A stretch of 33,117 bases of DNA from Clostridia bacterium (GTDB lineage: Bacteria > Bacillota > Clostridia > Oscillospirales > CAG-382). Both the position numbers and the translations under genes were made by a program. Below the pieces are notes generated by a model that had not been told where the DNA came from, made no database searches, and saw only the letters and a list, made by a program, of their open reading frames with translations. This document shows, piece after piece, positions 7,593 to 16,143 of this stretch. Positions within the stretch are counted from its first letter, which is position 1. Every line of letters begins with the position of its first letter. The stretch spans positions 1 to 33,117 of the forward strand of contig JAFOBR010000054.1 of assembly GCA_017381715.1 (NCBI GenBank), given 5' to 3'.

Positions 7593-8009
7593 ATGGAAAA
7601 TACTGTATATAAAGATTTAATACAAAAGGCCCTGTGCTCCAGAGAACAAAGCTATTGTCCCTATTCATCATTTGCCGTGGGCGCGGCTTTGCTTACGGAG
7701 GAGGGAAAGGTGTATACCGGTGCAAATATAGAATCCGCTTCCTTTTCTCCCACCGTTTGCGGAGAAAGAGTGGCGTTTTTCACCGCCGTCCATAACGGAG
7801 AAACAAGATTTAAAGCTATTGCGGTGGTGGGCGGAAAGCAAGGGGAAGCGGTAACGGAATTTTGCGCCCCATGCGGTGTGTGCAGGCAGGTAATGGCGGA
7901 ATTTTGCACAAATGATTTTGAAATCATTTTGTTTGACGGAAAGACGCAAAAGGTGATAACTCTTGGTGCTTTGCTTCCCGCATCATTTACCAAAACCAAT
8001 ATGGATTAA
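7593..8009 (+). CDS. cdd: Cytidine deaminase
   Basis: 138 residues from the ATG at 7593, with AGGGAG at 7581-7586 inside the end of deoB. It deaminates (deoxy)cytidine to (deoxy)uridine so the pyrimidine phosphorylase can use it. The zinc site is Cys56 in VCGER with catalytic Glu58, plus Cys94 and Cys97 in PCGVCRQ. GANIES supplies the ribose-binding Asn/Glu. Two small departures from common sequences are CGE instead of CAE, and Ser instead of the second Asn of NIEN. The size matches the homotetrameric short form. It is fourth in the operon; pdp begins 13 bases later. Confidence 0.96.
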   Translation: MENTVYKDLIQKALCSREQSYCPYSSFAVGAALLTEEGKVYTGANIESASFSPTVCGERVAFFTAVHNGETRFKAIAVVGGKQGEAVTEFCAPCGVCRQVMAEFCTNDFEIILFDGKTQKVITLGALLPASFTKTNMD

Positions 8010-8022
8010 AGCAGGTGTAACC

Positions 8023-9333
8023 GTGGCTATAAGAATGTACGATCTTATCGAAAAGAAAAAAAGAGGTCTGTCCCTTACTCGGGAAGAGCTCTTTCAAATG
8101 ATACAAGCCTATGTCGGCGGCGATATTCCCGATTACCAGATGTCTGCTTGGCTTATGGCGGTGTACTTTAACTCAATGACAGACAGAGAGATATTCGACC
8201 TTACGGAGGCTATGGCGCTTTCCGGTGATACGGTGGATCTGTCTTTCTTCGGCGACCGCAGCGTGGATAAGCATTCCACGGGAGGAGTGGGTGATAAAAC
8301 CACCCTCATCGTTGCGCCTATCGTAGCTGCCTGCGGAGGAATTGTGGCAAAAATGAGCGGCAGAGGCTTGGGACATACCGGAGGAACGGTGGATAAGCTT
8401 GAATCCTTCGAAGGATTTCATACCACTCTTTCGCCAAATGATTTTATTTCCCAAGTACAAAAATGCGGTCTTGCGGTTATAGGTCAAAGCGGAAATCTTG
8501 CCCCTGCAGATAAAAAGCTCTATGCCTTAAGGGACGTAACCGCAACGGTGGATTCCATCCCTCTTATCGCATCCTCTATAATGAGCAAAAAGCTGGCGGC
8601 AGGAACTAGGTCTATCGTTCTGGATGTCAAGTGGGGAAGCGGAGCTTTTATGCGGGAAAGAGCAGATGCGGAAAAATTGGCGGAAATGATGGTAAAGATC
8701 GGTGTTTCCCACGGAAGAAAGGTAGCAGCCGTTATTACCGATATGAACCGTCCTTTGGGGTATGCCGTAGGAAACTTACTTGAGGTTTGCGAAGCGGTAG
8801 AGGTTCTTAAAGGGGGAGGCCCCGAGGACCTGAAGGAGGTATGCCTCACTCTCGCTTCGGTAATGATAAGCTTTTCCTGCAAATGCGATATTAAAACCGC
8901 CCGCTTGCAGGCAGAGGATGCTTTGCAAAGCGGAAAAGCGTTTGAACTTTTTTGTGCGTGGATATCCCATCAGGGCGGAAGCGCCGATCAGGCAAGAAAC
9001 CCCGGCTCTTTGGGGTGTGCAAAATATTCTTTGGATATCCTTTCGGAAAACGAAGGATATATTACGGGATGCAATGCGGAAATGATTGGAACTGCCGCAA
9101 TGCTTTTGGGCGCAGGCAGAGAAAAAGCCGATGACGTTATCGACCCCAAAGCGGGAATAATTCTTTTAAAGAAAACGGGAGATTACGTTAAAAAGGGGGA
9201 GGCGCTGGCGCATCTGTATACCGAAAAGGAAAATACTCTGGAAACAGCAAAAAAAGCATTTTCGGACGCCCTTTCCTTTGGCAGTATCAAACCGGAGGAA
9301 ACTCCTCTTATATACAAAGTTATAGGGGTATAA
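8023..9333 (+). CDS. pdp: Pyrimidine-nucleoside (thymidine) phosphorylase
   Basis: 436 residues from the GTG at 8023, which follows GCAGGTG at 8011-8017. The ATG at 8035 is an alternative only four codons later. The enzyme phosphorolyses uridine/thymidine/deoxyuridine. Motifs include DKHSTGGVGDKT and GRGLGHTGGTVDKLE for phosphate and ribose, AVIGQSGNLAPADKKLYALRD, PLIASSIMSKK, and a C-terminal PYNP-type domain ending near IYKVIGV. Length and motifs resemble Bacillus Pdp more than proteobacterial DeoA. In VLDVKWGSGAFM, Trp-Gly-Ser replaces the usual Thr-Gly-Ala. It is the last gene of the operon and is followed by a terminator at 9343. No nucleoside transporter gene is present beside it. Confidence 0.96.
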   Translation: MAIRMYDLIEKKKRGLSLTREELFQMIQAYVGGDIPDYQMSAWLMAVYFNSMTDREIFDLTEAMALSGDTVDLSFFGDRSVDKHSTGGVGDKTTLIVAPIVAACGGIVAKMSGRGLGHTGGTVDKLESFEGFHTTLSPNDFISQVQKCGLAVIGQSGNLAPADKKLYALRDVTATVDSIPLIASSIMSKKLAAGTRSIVLDVKWGSGAFMRERADAEKLAEMMVKIGVSHGRKVAAVITDMNRPLGYAVGNLLEVCEAVEVLKGGGPEDLKEVCLTLASVMISFSCKCDIKTARLQAEDALQSGKAFELFCAWISHQGGSADQARNPGSLGCAKYSLDILSENEGYITGCNAEMIGTAAMLLGAGREKADDVIDPKAGIILLKKTGDYVKKGEALAHLYTEKENTLETAKKAFSDALSFGSIKPEETPLIYKVIGV

Positions 9334-9342
9334 AAACAAAAT

Positions 9343-9386
9343 CACCTCAAGAAGCGCATCGCAATGTCTTCTTGAGGTGTTCTTTT
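9343..9386 (+). terminator. Intrinsic terminator ending the deo operon, possibly bidirectional
   Basis: An 11-base stem CACCTCAAGAA/TTCTTGAGGTG (9343-9353 and 9369-9379) with a 15-base loop is followed by TTCTTTT. The opposite strand reads into a T-rich stretch too, so it may also end the minus-strand ATPase gene. Confidence 0.88.
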
Positions 9387-9404
9387 GTCGGGGCAATTTC
9401 GTTT

Positions 9405-10496
9405 TTAAAACCGCAAACGCTCTTCGGTTTCCTTTGAAAATAAGAATACCTTGTGGGGTTTAAGCGTGTAACTTACCGTTGCCTTTGCTTCCACTTTGTT
9501 GTCTGCGTCTATTATGGAGCGTATATCGGTAACCAAAGCGTTATCGTGGGCAGATACCACGCTTACGTCACGACCCATAACCTCAACACTCTTAAGCTTG
9601 CAGGTCAAGGGACCGTTTGCATCAAGAATGAATCCTTCGGGACGGATACCAACGAAAACCTCACCGTCTGCAACGCCCTTAACGTCCAATACGGCGCTGC
9701 CGCCAATATAAAGCTTTTCTGCGGTAACCGTGCCGTCAAATACGTTAATGGGGGGCGTTCCCAAAAACTTTGCAACAAACAGGTTTATAGGGTTGTCATA
9801 CACCTCTTGAGGTGCGCCGATCTGTTGAACCACACCCTGCTTCATTACTACGATCATATCGGATATGCTCATTGCCTCTTCCTGATCGTGGGTTACGAAC
9901 ACGGTGGTAATTCCTGTTTCTTTTTGAATGCGTCTTATCTCTTCTCTTGTCTGCAGGCGGAGACGTGCGTCCAGATTGGAGAGGGGTTCATCAAGTAAAA
10001 GCACCTTGGGCATTTTTACGAGTGCGCGGGCAATCGCTACACGCTGTTGCTGACCGCCGGAAAGCTCCGAAGGCTTTCTGTCCATAAGCTCGTCGATTTG
10101 AACAAGCTTCGCCGCTTTCAAGGTGCGCTCAGCCATTTCTTCCTTGCTCAGCTTGTCTACACCGCGGAGATTTTCAAGGGGAAACATTATATTTTGTTTT
10201 ACGGTCATATGAGGATAAAGGGCGTAATTCTGGAATACCAGACCCACACCGCGGTTTTCCGCAGAAAGCCGGGTAACGTCATCGTCTCCAAAAAATATCT
10301 TGCCACTCGTAGGCTTTTGCAGTCCGCTTATCATATAAAGGGTAGTACTCTTACCGCAACCGGAAGGGCCCAAAAGACCGATCAGCTTTCCGTCGGGAAC
10401 AGTAAAAGAAAAATTATTTACTGCAATAACTTCCTCTTGTTTCTTTTTATCACGTCCGGGGAAGATCTTTGTCAGGTTTTCCAAAACAATTTTCAT
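9405..10496 (-). CDS. Sugar ABC transporter ATP-binding protein, MsmK/UgpC/MalK type
   Basis: 363 residues from the ATG at 10496; an in-frame extension to 10571 covers the promoter. The nucleotide-binding domain has Walker A GPSGCGKST (43-51), the Q-loop in VFQNYALYPHMTV, signature LSGGQ (145-149), Walker B VLLLDE (165-170) and the H-loop in FVTHDQEEA. The C-terminal third (about 240-363) is the TOBE/OB-type regulatory domain typical of carbohydrate importers, with VGIRPEGF. AAAGGAG lies about 12 bases before the start. No permease or binding-protein gene is near. In Firmicutes such orphan ATPases often energise several sugar ABC importers; applying that here is inference. Confidence 0.94.
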   Translation of the reverse strand: MKIVLENLTKIFPGRDKKKQEEVIAVNNFSFTVPDGKLIGLLGPSGCGKSTTLYMISGLQKPTSGKIFFGDDDVTRLSAENRGVGLVFQNYALYPHMTVKQNIMFPLENLRGVDKLSKEEMAERTLKAAKLVQIDELMDRKPSELSGGQQQRVAIARALVKMPKVLLLDEPLSNLDARLRLQTREEIRRIQKETGITTVFVTHDQEEAMSISDMIVVMKQGVVQQIGAPQEVYDNPINLFVAKFLGTPPINVFDGTVTAEKLYIGGSAVLDVKGVADGEVFVGIRPEGFILDANGPLTCKLKSVEVMGRDVSVVSAHDNALVTDIRSIIDADNKVEAKATVSYTLKPHKVFLFSKETEERLRF

Positions 10497-10542
10497 AAAA
10501 CTTCGTGTCTCCTTTGAAACTACGGCTTTTACATACACGTTT

Positions 10543-10571
10543 ATGGTATCATATTTTGCTCTAAAAAACAA
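10543..10571 (-). promoter_or_regulatory. Promoter for the ABC ATPase gene
   Basis: On the minus strand TTGTTT (10571-10566) and TACCAT (10548-10543) are spaced 17 bases, with a TGA extended -10. The leader would be about 40 bases. Confidence 0.6.
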
Positions 10572-10621
10572 CAGTTTTTATATACAAATTGCTTGTTTTT
10601 TTATATTTACTCGAGTAATTG

Positions 10622-10651
10622 AAAAACGCCATCGTGTTTCCGATGGCGTTT
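10622..10651 (-). terminator. Intrinsic terminator of the F5/8 lipoprotein gene
   Basis: Stem AAACGCCATCG/CGATGGCGTTT (10624-10634 and 10641-10651) with a 6-base loop. Read on the minus strand, the stem runs into TTTTTC. It lies 13 bases after the lipoprotein stop. Confidence 0.88.
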
Positions 10652-10664
10652 CAGCTTTATATGG

Positions 10665-12338
10665 TTACTGTGCTTCGTAAACCTCAACTTCGTTAAGGAA
10701 AACGAACAGTCCGTTGGGGGTAAAGGTAAATTTAACGTATCTGGCGGTAACGTTTTCCGTTTCCAGATGGCTCCAGTAAATAGCGCTGGGGTCAGTGGAA
10801 ATGGGAAGTTCACCTATATCGGTAAAGTTGGTTCCGTCGTTTGAAACAGAAACCTTCGCATTCTTGGGTGCGTTTATACCTGCGGTTCCTCCGTTGCAGA
10901 TATGGGCTCTTAAGAAGGAAATATCGGTTTCTTTTTCAAGATCCAGTATAAGCCACGCAATTCCGTTTTCGGTATTAAGCTCTTCGGGTTTTAGGGCGGA
11001 GCTGTTAAAGAAGGAGAACCAGTTGTTATCGTAAGTAAGGGTGGTGGTGTACTTGCCGTCGGTAAGCTTTGCGGTGTAGTTGCCGTAGCCCGTTCCCAAA
11101 AGCCCTGAAAGCGTGTATTCTTTGCCGCCGGAAACCAGCTTGCCGATAGGCTCTGCTTCGTCGGGCGTAGAGGTTTCGGGTTCCTTTATATCGGGCGTAG
11201 CGGCGTCTTCAACGTATTTGAACAGCCAGATACATTCGGTGTGGAATTCCGTTCCCGCAGTCAATGTCTTTTTGGCGGAATTGGAAAACTTGGTAAAATA
11301 CAGCTTGTTATCAGTGGTGTTCATATCCCAGAACGCGGTCTTGTAATCGCCGTTGCATTTGTCCAGAGAATCCTCGTAGGTGGTAACTCTTACGTCAAAC
11401 TGATATCTGGGGTCTGCATAACCGTAAACAACGGCTCTGGATGCGGCGTTGCCGGAATTGGAGGGACCCGAATAATCCGCTGCGCCTACCTTAAGGGTTT
11501 CTATGGTCTTCAAAAGCTTGCCGTCGTTATCGTACATTTCGCACCACAGACCGTATTTTTTGTTAATAGGCATCATGCAAGTATATGAGCGACCGTGAAT
11601 AACGTCCTTTACGTATTTGTAATCGCAATTAAGCTTTATTTGAGGACCGGTGAAGGTATATTTTCTGGTCATTTCGCAGTATACGTCATCATCGGTATAG
11701 GACATAGACTTGTTGTTATAATCACCGATACTGTCGCCGTTATCATCGGGGAACCAAAGAAGCTTTGTCTTTTCTATAACGTGAAGTGAGTTTACGGTTA
11801 CAGCCTTGCCGGTTTCCAGTTCAAGCTTTTCACCGGTTTCCGCATTGTAAAAATCAAGGGATAAAAATGCTTCGTTTCCGTGGTTTCCGCCGGACCATAC
11901 GTTTGTTCCCTTGGGAGTGGTGGGAACGTGTACGTATTCAAAATCTGTTGCTCCCACAGCAAAGGTGTGGGTCTTTCCGTTTTTATCCACAAGGTTCCAC
12001 GCCCACAGATTAAAGCATCCCCAGGGTCTTTCTTCAAGGGTAATGGTAAGCTTGCCGGCTTCGGTGGTGCAGCTAACAGCGTATTTTTTATCGCTTACCT
12101 TGGTAACGGTGGTTTCATAGGATTTTATTTCTTCGGGCGCGCCCTTTATATCAACAGTGTTGTAATCATTAAATCCCCAATATTCGGGCATAGGTTCTTT
12201 ACTCTCCTCTTCGGGAACGCTTTCGTTTTGTACGGATTCGCTTGTGTTGCTCTCGTTTTCATTTTCGGTGCAGGAAGCAAGCACGCCTGCGCACATCAAA
12301 AAAGCAAGTAACAGCACGCAAATTCTTTTAAAGCTCAT
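10665..12338 (-). CDS. Secreted lipoprotein with C-terminal F5/8 type C-like domain
   Basis: 557 residues. An N-terminal lipoprotein signal has lipobox L-A-S-C with lipidated Cys23. A Ser/Glu/Asn-rich linker follows (about 24-48). A large beta-rich, aromatic-rich region (about 50-390) has no motif I recognise. A short Pro/Glu/Thr linker (about 391-405) leads to a C-terminal domain (about 410-557) with WLILDLEKETDI, KVSVSNDGTNF and ARYVKFTF. That pattern is typical of F5/8 type C (discoidin, CBM32-like) domains that bind carbohydrate or surface ligands. It is probably anchored outside the membrane. The middle region could be an uncharacterised carbohydrate-active or binding domain. It is monocistronic, with its own promoter and terminator, and divergent from the broken nitroreductase gene. 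Confidence 0.9.
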   Translation of the reverse strand: MSFKRICVLLLAFLMCAGVLASCTENENESNTSESVQNESVPEEESKEPMPEYWGFNDYNTVDIKGAPEEIKSYETTVTKVSDKKYAVSCTTEAGKLTITLEERPWGCFNLWAWNLVDKNGKTHTFAVGATDFEYVHVPTTPKGTNVWSGGNHGNEAFLSLDFYNAETGEKLELETGKAVTVNSLHVIEKTKLLWFPDDNGDSIGDYNNKSMSYTDDDVYCEMTRKYTFTGPQIKLNCDYKYVKDVIHGRSYTCMMPINKKYGLWCEMYDNDGKLLKTIETLKVGAADYSGPSNSGNAASRAVVYGYADPRYQFDVRVTTYEDSLDKCNGDYKTAFWDMNTTDNKLYFTKFSNSAKKTLTAGTEFHTECIWLFKYVEDAATPDIKEPETSTPDEAEPIGKLVSGGKEYTLSGLLGTGYGNYTAKLTDGKYTTTLTYDNNWFSFFNSSALKPEELNTENGIAWLILDLEKETDISFLRAHICNGGTAGINAPKNAKVSVSNDGTNFTDIGELPISTDPSAIYWSHLETENVTARYVKFTFTPNGLFVFLNEVEVYEAQ

Positions 12339-12376
12339 AACATACCTCGTTTTATAAATATTTTTCGTCTGTTCAG

Positions 12377-12405
12377 ATTATAGCAGATATCTTGTGCTTT
12401 TGCAA
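12377..12405 (-). promoter_or_regulatory. Promoter for the F5/8 lipoprotein gene
   Basis: Minus strand TTGCAA (12405-12400), 17-base spacer, perfect TATAAT (12382-12377). It lies back-to-back with the nitroreductase promoter, 8 bases away. Confidence 0.82.
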
Positions 12406-12413
12406 TACGAAGG

Positions 12414-12442
12414 TTGAAAGATGAGCCAAAATGTGGTATTAT
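12414..12442 (+). promoter_or_regulatory. Promoter for the nitroreductase locus
   Basis: TTGAAA (12414-12419), 17-base spacer, TATTAT (12437-12442) with TGG directly before the -10. It has not visibly decayed although the gene is frameshifted. Confidence 0.75.
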
Positions 12443-12470
12443 AACAAAAAATACGCCGCGGAGGAAGAAA

Positions 12471-13002
12471 ATGAACTTTACAGAGATTGCAAATAACAGA
12501 CAATCCTGCAGAAATTACGATATGAACAGGGGAGTGGAGCAGGAAAAACTTAATTCTGTCCTCGAATCCGCTCGTTTGTCCCCCTCTGCCTGTAACGGTC
12601 AGCCTTACCATATAACCGTGTGTAAAGGGGAATATGCGAAAAAGGTTGCAAGTGCGGTAACGGGAATGGGTATGAACAAATTCGCCGCAAACGGCACCCG
12701 TTATGCTTGTTATTTCCGAAAAGCCTTATGTGGCTTCCGCCGCTTTGGGCGCAAAGGTAAAAAACAATGATTACCGTTCCATAGATATCGGTATTCTTTC
12801 CGCATATATTACCGCAGAGGCAACGGCGCAGGGACTTTCCACCTGCATACTGGGTTGGTTTGACGATAAGAAAATACGGGATATATGCTCACTTGACAGC
12901 ACGGTAAGATTGGTTATCACCTTGGGCTATGCTGCCGAGGGAGATAAATTGCGCGCGAAAAAACGCAAAGAGCTTGACGAGCTCATTAATACCGTGGAAT
13001 AA
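12471..13002 (+). pseudogene. Nitroreductase family protein, interrupted by a frameshift
   Basis: The ATG at 12471 follows GCGGAGGA. The first frame encodes the nitroreductase N-terminus: NRQSCRNYD, an FMN-phosphate-binding arginine region, and SPSACNGQPYHI. The match ends after MNKFAAN. The rest of the family sequence (APVMLVISEKPY, DYRSIDIGILSAYIT, AQGLSTCILGWFDDKKI, VRLVITLGYA) continues in a frame starting at 12694 and ends at 13002. One surplus base near G12693 explains the break: removing it gives an uninterrupted protein of about 176 residues, normal for short FMN-dependent nitroreductases. Left as is, the first frame stops at 12770 with a foreign tail. A sequencing or assembly error is possible, because the promoter, ribosome-binding site and both halves look intact. 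Confidence 0.88.
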
Positions 13003-13047
13003 TGAATGCTTTTTTACGGAATGGTGCCGAAAAAACAAAAAATACTA

Positions 13048-13076
13048 TTTACTTTTAAAATATAATGCGGTATAAT
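13048..13076 (+). promoter_or_regulatory. Promoter for the PPi-phosphofructokinase gene
   Basis: TTTACT (13048-13053), 17-base spacer, perfect TATAAT (13071-13076), in an A/T-rich setting. A CAAGGAG ribosome-binding site lies at 13107-13113. Confidence 0.82.
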
Positions 13077-13122
13077 ACTATGAATGTTAAAAAATTATAA
13101 TAAACGCAAGGAGTATCATTTA

Positions 13123-14784
13123 ATGAAACTTTCACCCCTTCAGACGGTAAGATACCAGTATAACCCCAAGCTCCCCGGTATGCTCAGAAACGGTATATCC
13201 GAAATCTGCGTTAAAAACGGCGGCGCAACCGAAAGCGTTGCGGATCAGGAAAAGATCAAGGCTCTGTTCCCCAACACCTACGGCAAAAACGAAATCACTT
13301 TTGAAAAAGGCGTAAACACCTCCGAGTCCAAAAAGCAGGTTGTTGGCGTTATCCTCTCCGGCGGACAGGCTCCCGGCGGACATAACGTTATCTGCGGTCT
13401 TTATGACGCACTTAAGGCTACCAACAAAGAAAACGTGCTTTACGGCTTCAAGGGCGGTCCCAGCGGTCTGCTTGAGGACAGCTACGTTGTTTTTGATGAT
13501 GAATATATTAACCAGTTCCGCAACACCGGCGGTTTTGATATCATCGGTTCCGGCAGAACCAAGCTTGAAACCGAAGAGCAGTTCGCAGTTGTTGCAGAAG
13601 TTTGCAAAAAGCACGGTATTAACGCTGTAGTTATTATCGGCGGTGACGATTCCAATACCAATGCGGCTGTTCTGGCAGAATACTTTGCAGCCCACAACAC
13701 CGGTATTCAGGTTATCGGCTGCCCCAAGACTATCGACGGCGACCTTAAGAACGAAGATATCGAATGCTCCTTCGGCTTCGATACCGCTACCAAGACCTAT
13801 TCCGAAATTATCGGTAATATCGAGCGTGACGCTAACTCCGCAAAGAAATACTGGCACTTCGTAAAGGTTATGGGACGTTCCGCTTCCCACGTAGCTTTGG
13901 AGTGCGCTCTCCAGACCCGTCCCAACATCTGCCTTGTAGGTGAAGAAGTTGCCGCAAAGAAGATGTCTATGGCTCAGATCGCAGATTATATCGCAGATTC
14001 CGTTGCAGCTCGTGCAGCAAAGGGCTGGAACTTCGGTGTTGCTATCATTCCCGAAGGTATCGTTGAATTCGTTCCCGAATTCTCCGTTCTTATCGCAGAG
14101 ATCAACGAACTTCTTGCAGGCGAAAAGACCGAAGCGTTCAACGCTCTTCCCACTTGGGAAGCAAAGTATGCGTTTATCGAAGCAGGTCTTACCAAGGAAT
14201 CTATGGCTGTTTTCGCAATTCTTCCCACTTCTATCCAGCAGCAGCTCTTCCTTGAGCGCGATCCTCACGGTAACGTTCAGGTTTCTCTTATCGAATCCGA
14301 AAAACTGTTCTCCGCACTTGTAGCAGACAACCTTAAGGCTCGTAAGGCTGCAGGCACCTATAACGGTAAGTTCTCCGCACTCCATCACTTCCTCGGCTAT
14401 GAAGGCCGTTGCGCATTCCCCTCTAACTTTGATGCGGACTACTGCTATTCTCTCGGCTACAACGCATTTATGCTCATCCAGTACGGCTATACCGGTTACC
14501 TTTCCAAGGTTTCCAACCTTTCCAAACCCGCAGAAGAATGGGTTGCAGGCGGTATGCCTATCACCAAGATGATGAATATCGAAAGAAGACACGGCGCAGA
14601 TAAGCCCGTTATCCGCAAGGCTCTCGTTGAGCTTGAGGGCGCTCCTTTCAAATTCTTCGCAGAAAACAGAGCAGAGTGGGCAGAAAATACCTGCTTCGTT
14701 TACCCCGGTGCTATCCAGTACTTTGGTCCTGCCGAAGTTTGCGATACCACTACCGTAACCCTCGCTCTGGAACAGGGTAAATAA
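13123..14784 (+). CDS. pfp: Diphosphate--fructose-6-phosphate 1-phosphotransferase (PPi-PFK)
   Basis: 553 residues from the ATG at 13123, 9 bases after CAAGGAG. An upstream ATG at 13084 lacks such a site. The enzyme reversibly phosphorylates fructose-6-phosphate with pyrophosphate. Visible motifs are [10 protein letters not shown] (79-88), GGDDSNT (173-179), PKTIDGDL (201-208) and MGRSASH. The Asp in GGDDS, where ATP-dependent enzymes have Gly, is the recognised PPi-type marker. The length fits the long plant-type clade, not the 320-residue ATP-PfkA. Strong use of C-ending and GGT/CGT codons suggests high expression. It is monocistronic and could provide reversible glycolysis/gluconeogenesis using PPi. 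Confidence 0.96.
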   Translation: MKLSPLQTVRYQYNPKLPGMLRNGISEICVKNGGATESVADQEKIKALFPNTYGKNEITFEKGVNTSESKKQVVGVILSGGQAPGGHNVICGLYDALKATNKENVLYGFKGGPSGLLEDSYVVFDDEYINQFRNTGGFDIIGSGRTKLETEEQFAVVAEVCKKHGINAVVIIGGDDSNTNAAVLAEYFAAHNTGIQVIGCPKTIDGDLKNEDIECSFGFDTATKTYSEIIGNIERDANSAKKYWHFVKVMGRSASHVALECALQTRPNICLVGEEVAAKKMSMAQIADYIADSVAARAAKGWNFGVAIIPEGIVEFVPEFSVLIAEINELLAGEKTEAFNALPTWEAKYAFIEAGLTKESMAVFAILPTSIQQQLFLERDPHGNVQVSLIESEKLFSALVADNLKARKAAGTYNGKFSALHHFLGYEGRCAFPSNFDADYCYSLGYNAFMLIQYGYTGYLSKVSNLSKPAEEWVAGGMPITKMMNIERRHGADKPVIRKALVELEGAPFKFFAENRAEWAENTCFVYPGAIQYFGPAEVCDTTTVTLALEQGK

Positions 14785-14800
14785 ATTTTATAAACAACCA

Positions 14801-14833
14801 AAACACCCCGAGAAGTAATTTCTCGGGGTGTTT
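14801..14833. terminator. Intrinsic terminator between convergent genes
   Basis: A 14-base stem AAACACCCCGAGAA/TTCTCGGGGTGTTT (14801-14814 and 14820-14833) has a 5-base loop. T-tracts are short on both strands. It is placed so as to serve both pfp and the opposing regulator gene. Confidence 0.82.
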
Positions 14834-14838
14834 GCATA

Positions 14839-16005
14839 CTATTCAAAGCATACCTTGTATTTTGGGTTTTCGCGCAGTTTGTTTTTGAACTCTTCGGAAA
14901 GGTGTTTAACTTCTTTTTGCCAAAAGTTTTCTCCGAGGGGACGCAAAGTGTCTTTTTCAACGGGTTTTAAATAAGATACCAAAGGTGCGGAATAGGAGTA
15001 TTCGCACTCTTCGGAAATTTGCTCGTACTTTCTGTAATGCTCAAACCCTTTGTCGAAATATTCCAGCGCCTTTTCGAAATCTCCTCCGATGTGAGATTCG
15101 AAATCCGCCAAATGCATATAAATATTACCGATTGCCTGATGATAAGCACCGCATCTGCCGTCTTCGAATATCGTTTCATACATATTGAGTAACGCCAATT
15201 TGATTTTCTGTTTATATTCCGAAGAATTGAGCTCTGCTTTTGATGCAACAGCATCGGATATAGCAAATCGAAGCTCCATTAGAAGCGTCATTATTCGCTC
15301 CCCTTGATAACGCATCATTTCTTCACCCGCCGCTGCCGTGGGCAAAAGCATTTCCTTACATATGATGATGGAATTCTGCGCTTCGGCCAACGCCTTTGCT
15401 TCCTTGTATTTGCCCGTTCTGTAATACAAAAGAGCCAGTTCTCGAATTGCCAATTCTCGGTCTTCGTGAGAAGGGTTTGATTTCAAAAGCTTTTCGAATG
15501 TGGTAATCGCCTCTTGCCAGTATGGATTTTGTGAATGATATCCTATATCGAAGCATTCAATACCGGTTTCGTTGTCATAGTCAAATTTCAAGCCGTATTT
15601 GTTAAATCCCCATCCGTGCAGTAAATGTGCAAGCCGCAGAAGTATTCTCGATTCGTTGGGGAATTCGTCAGCGGCGATACGCAACATATCTATGCATTGT
15701 TTCACTTCCGGTGATAGACTTCCTTGATAACAGGTAACACCTTGGTTTTCCATAACCTTATCGGCTTTATCCAAAATGCTTTTTATCTTTTCTTCTCTGT
15801 CGGAATTGTATCCGAATAATTCGTCTATTGAAACGTGAAAATAATTTGCAATAGCGGGCATCATTTCCATATCGGGATATCCGCCGTTTGATTCCCAGCG
15901 GGAGATAGCCTGGGACGTTACTCCCAACGCTTCCGCAAGATTTTCCTGCGTGCGTCCGTCCCGTTTGCGAAGCTCCCGTATTTTTTGTCCTAAACTAAGC
16001 TGCAT
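14839..16005 (-). CDS. XRE-family HTH regulator with TPR-like C-terminal domain
   Basis: 388 residues; the start follows GGAGGTG 7 bases upstream. The N-terminal helix-turn-helix (about 5-60) contains GRTQENLAEALGVTSQAISRWES, a classic XRE/Cro recognition layout, and ends IDELFGYN. The remaining 320 residues are helical with repeated 30-40-residue paired-helix patterns, such as WQEAITTFEKLLKSNP, ALLYYRTGKYKEAKALAEA and FEKALEYFDKGFEHY, as in TPR proteins. HTH-TPR proteins include peptide-responsive RRNPP regulators; no pheromone gene is apparent here, so that mechanism is unproven. It is divergent from the zinc-ribbon membrane protein gene, a likely target along with itself. Confidence 0.92.
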   Translation of the reverse strand: MQLSLGQKIRELRKRDGRTQENLAEALGVTSQAISRWESNGGYPDMEMMPAIANYFHVSIDELFGYNSDREEKIKSILDKADKVMENQGVTCYQGSLSPEVKQCIDMLRIAADEFPNESRILLRLAHLLHGWGFNKYGLKFDYDNETGIECFDIGYHSQNPYWQEAITTFEKLLKSNPSHEDRELAIRELALLYYRTGKYKEAKALAEAQNSIIICKEMLLPTAAAGEEMMRYQGERIMTLLMELRFAISDAVASKAELNSSEYKQKIKLALLNMYETIFEDGRCGAYHQAIGNIYMHLADFESHIGGDFEKALEYFDKGFEHYRKYEQISEECEYSYSAPLVSYLKPVEKDTLRPLGENFWQKEVKHLSEEFKNKLRENPKYKVCFE

Positions 16006-16030
16006 AAAAGCACCTCCAAAAGTTGTTTAT

Positions 16031-16073
16031 CACCGGTGTGATTTTATTATAGCAGATATTTTTGAAAAAACAA
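16031..16073 (-). promoter_or_regulatory. Promoter and candidate operator of the HTH-TPR gene
   Basis: Minus strand -10 TATAAT (16051-16046) with a weak -35 TTGTTT (16073-16068). A perfect 8-base palindrome CACCGGTG (16031-16038) lies just after the -10, near the expected start site, a position suited to autorepression. The operator role is inference. Confidence 0.55.
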
Positions 16074-16143
16074 TTATCAATCACTTGTTACAAACTAAAT
16101 GAACCGTTGGATTTTTGGCGGTTACATACGGCACCTCCGCTTA

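Noticed and set aside
12471..13002. Programmed ribosomal frameshifting in the nitroreductase
   Set aside because: I see no slippery heptamer or downstream pseudoknot at 12685-12700, and this enzyme family is not known to need frameshifting.
13132..14592. A 486-codon open frame on the minus strand opposite the PPi-PFK gene
   Set aside because: It is the complement of a strongly codon-biased gene. Its translation is Cys/Val/Asn-rich with no family motif, and no ribosome-binding site or promoter is positioned for it.
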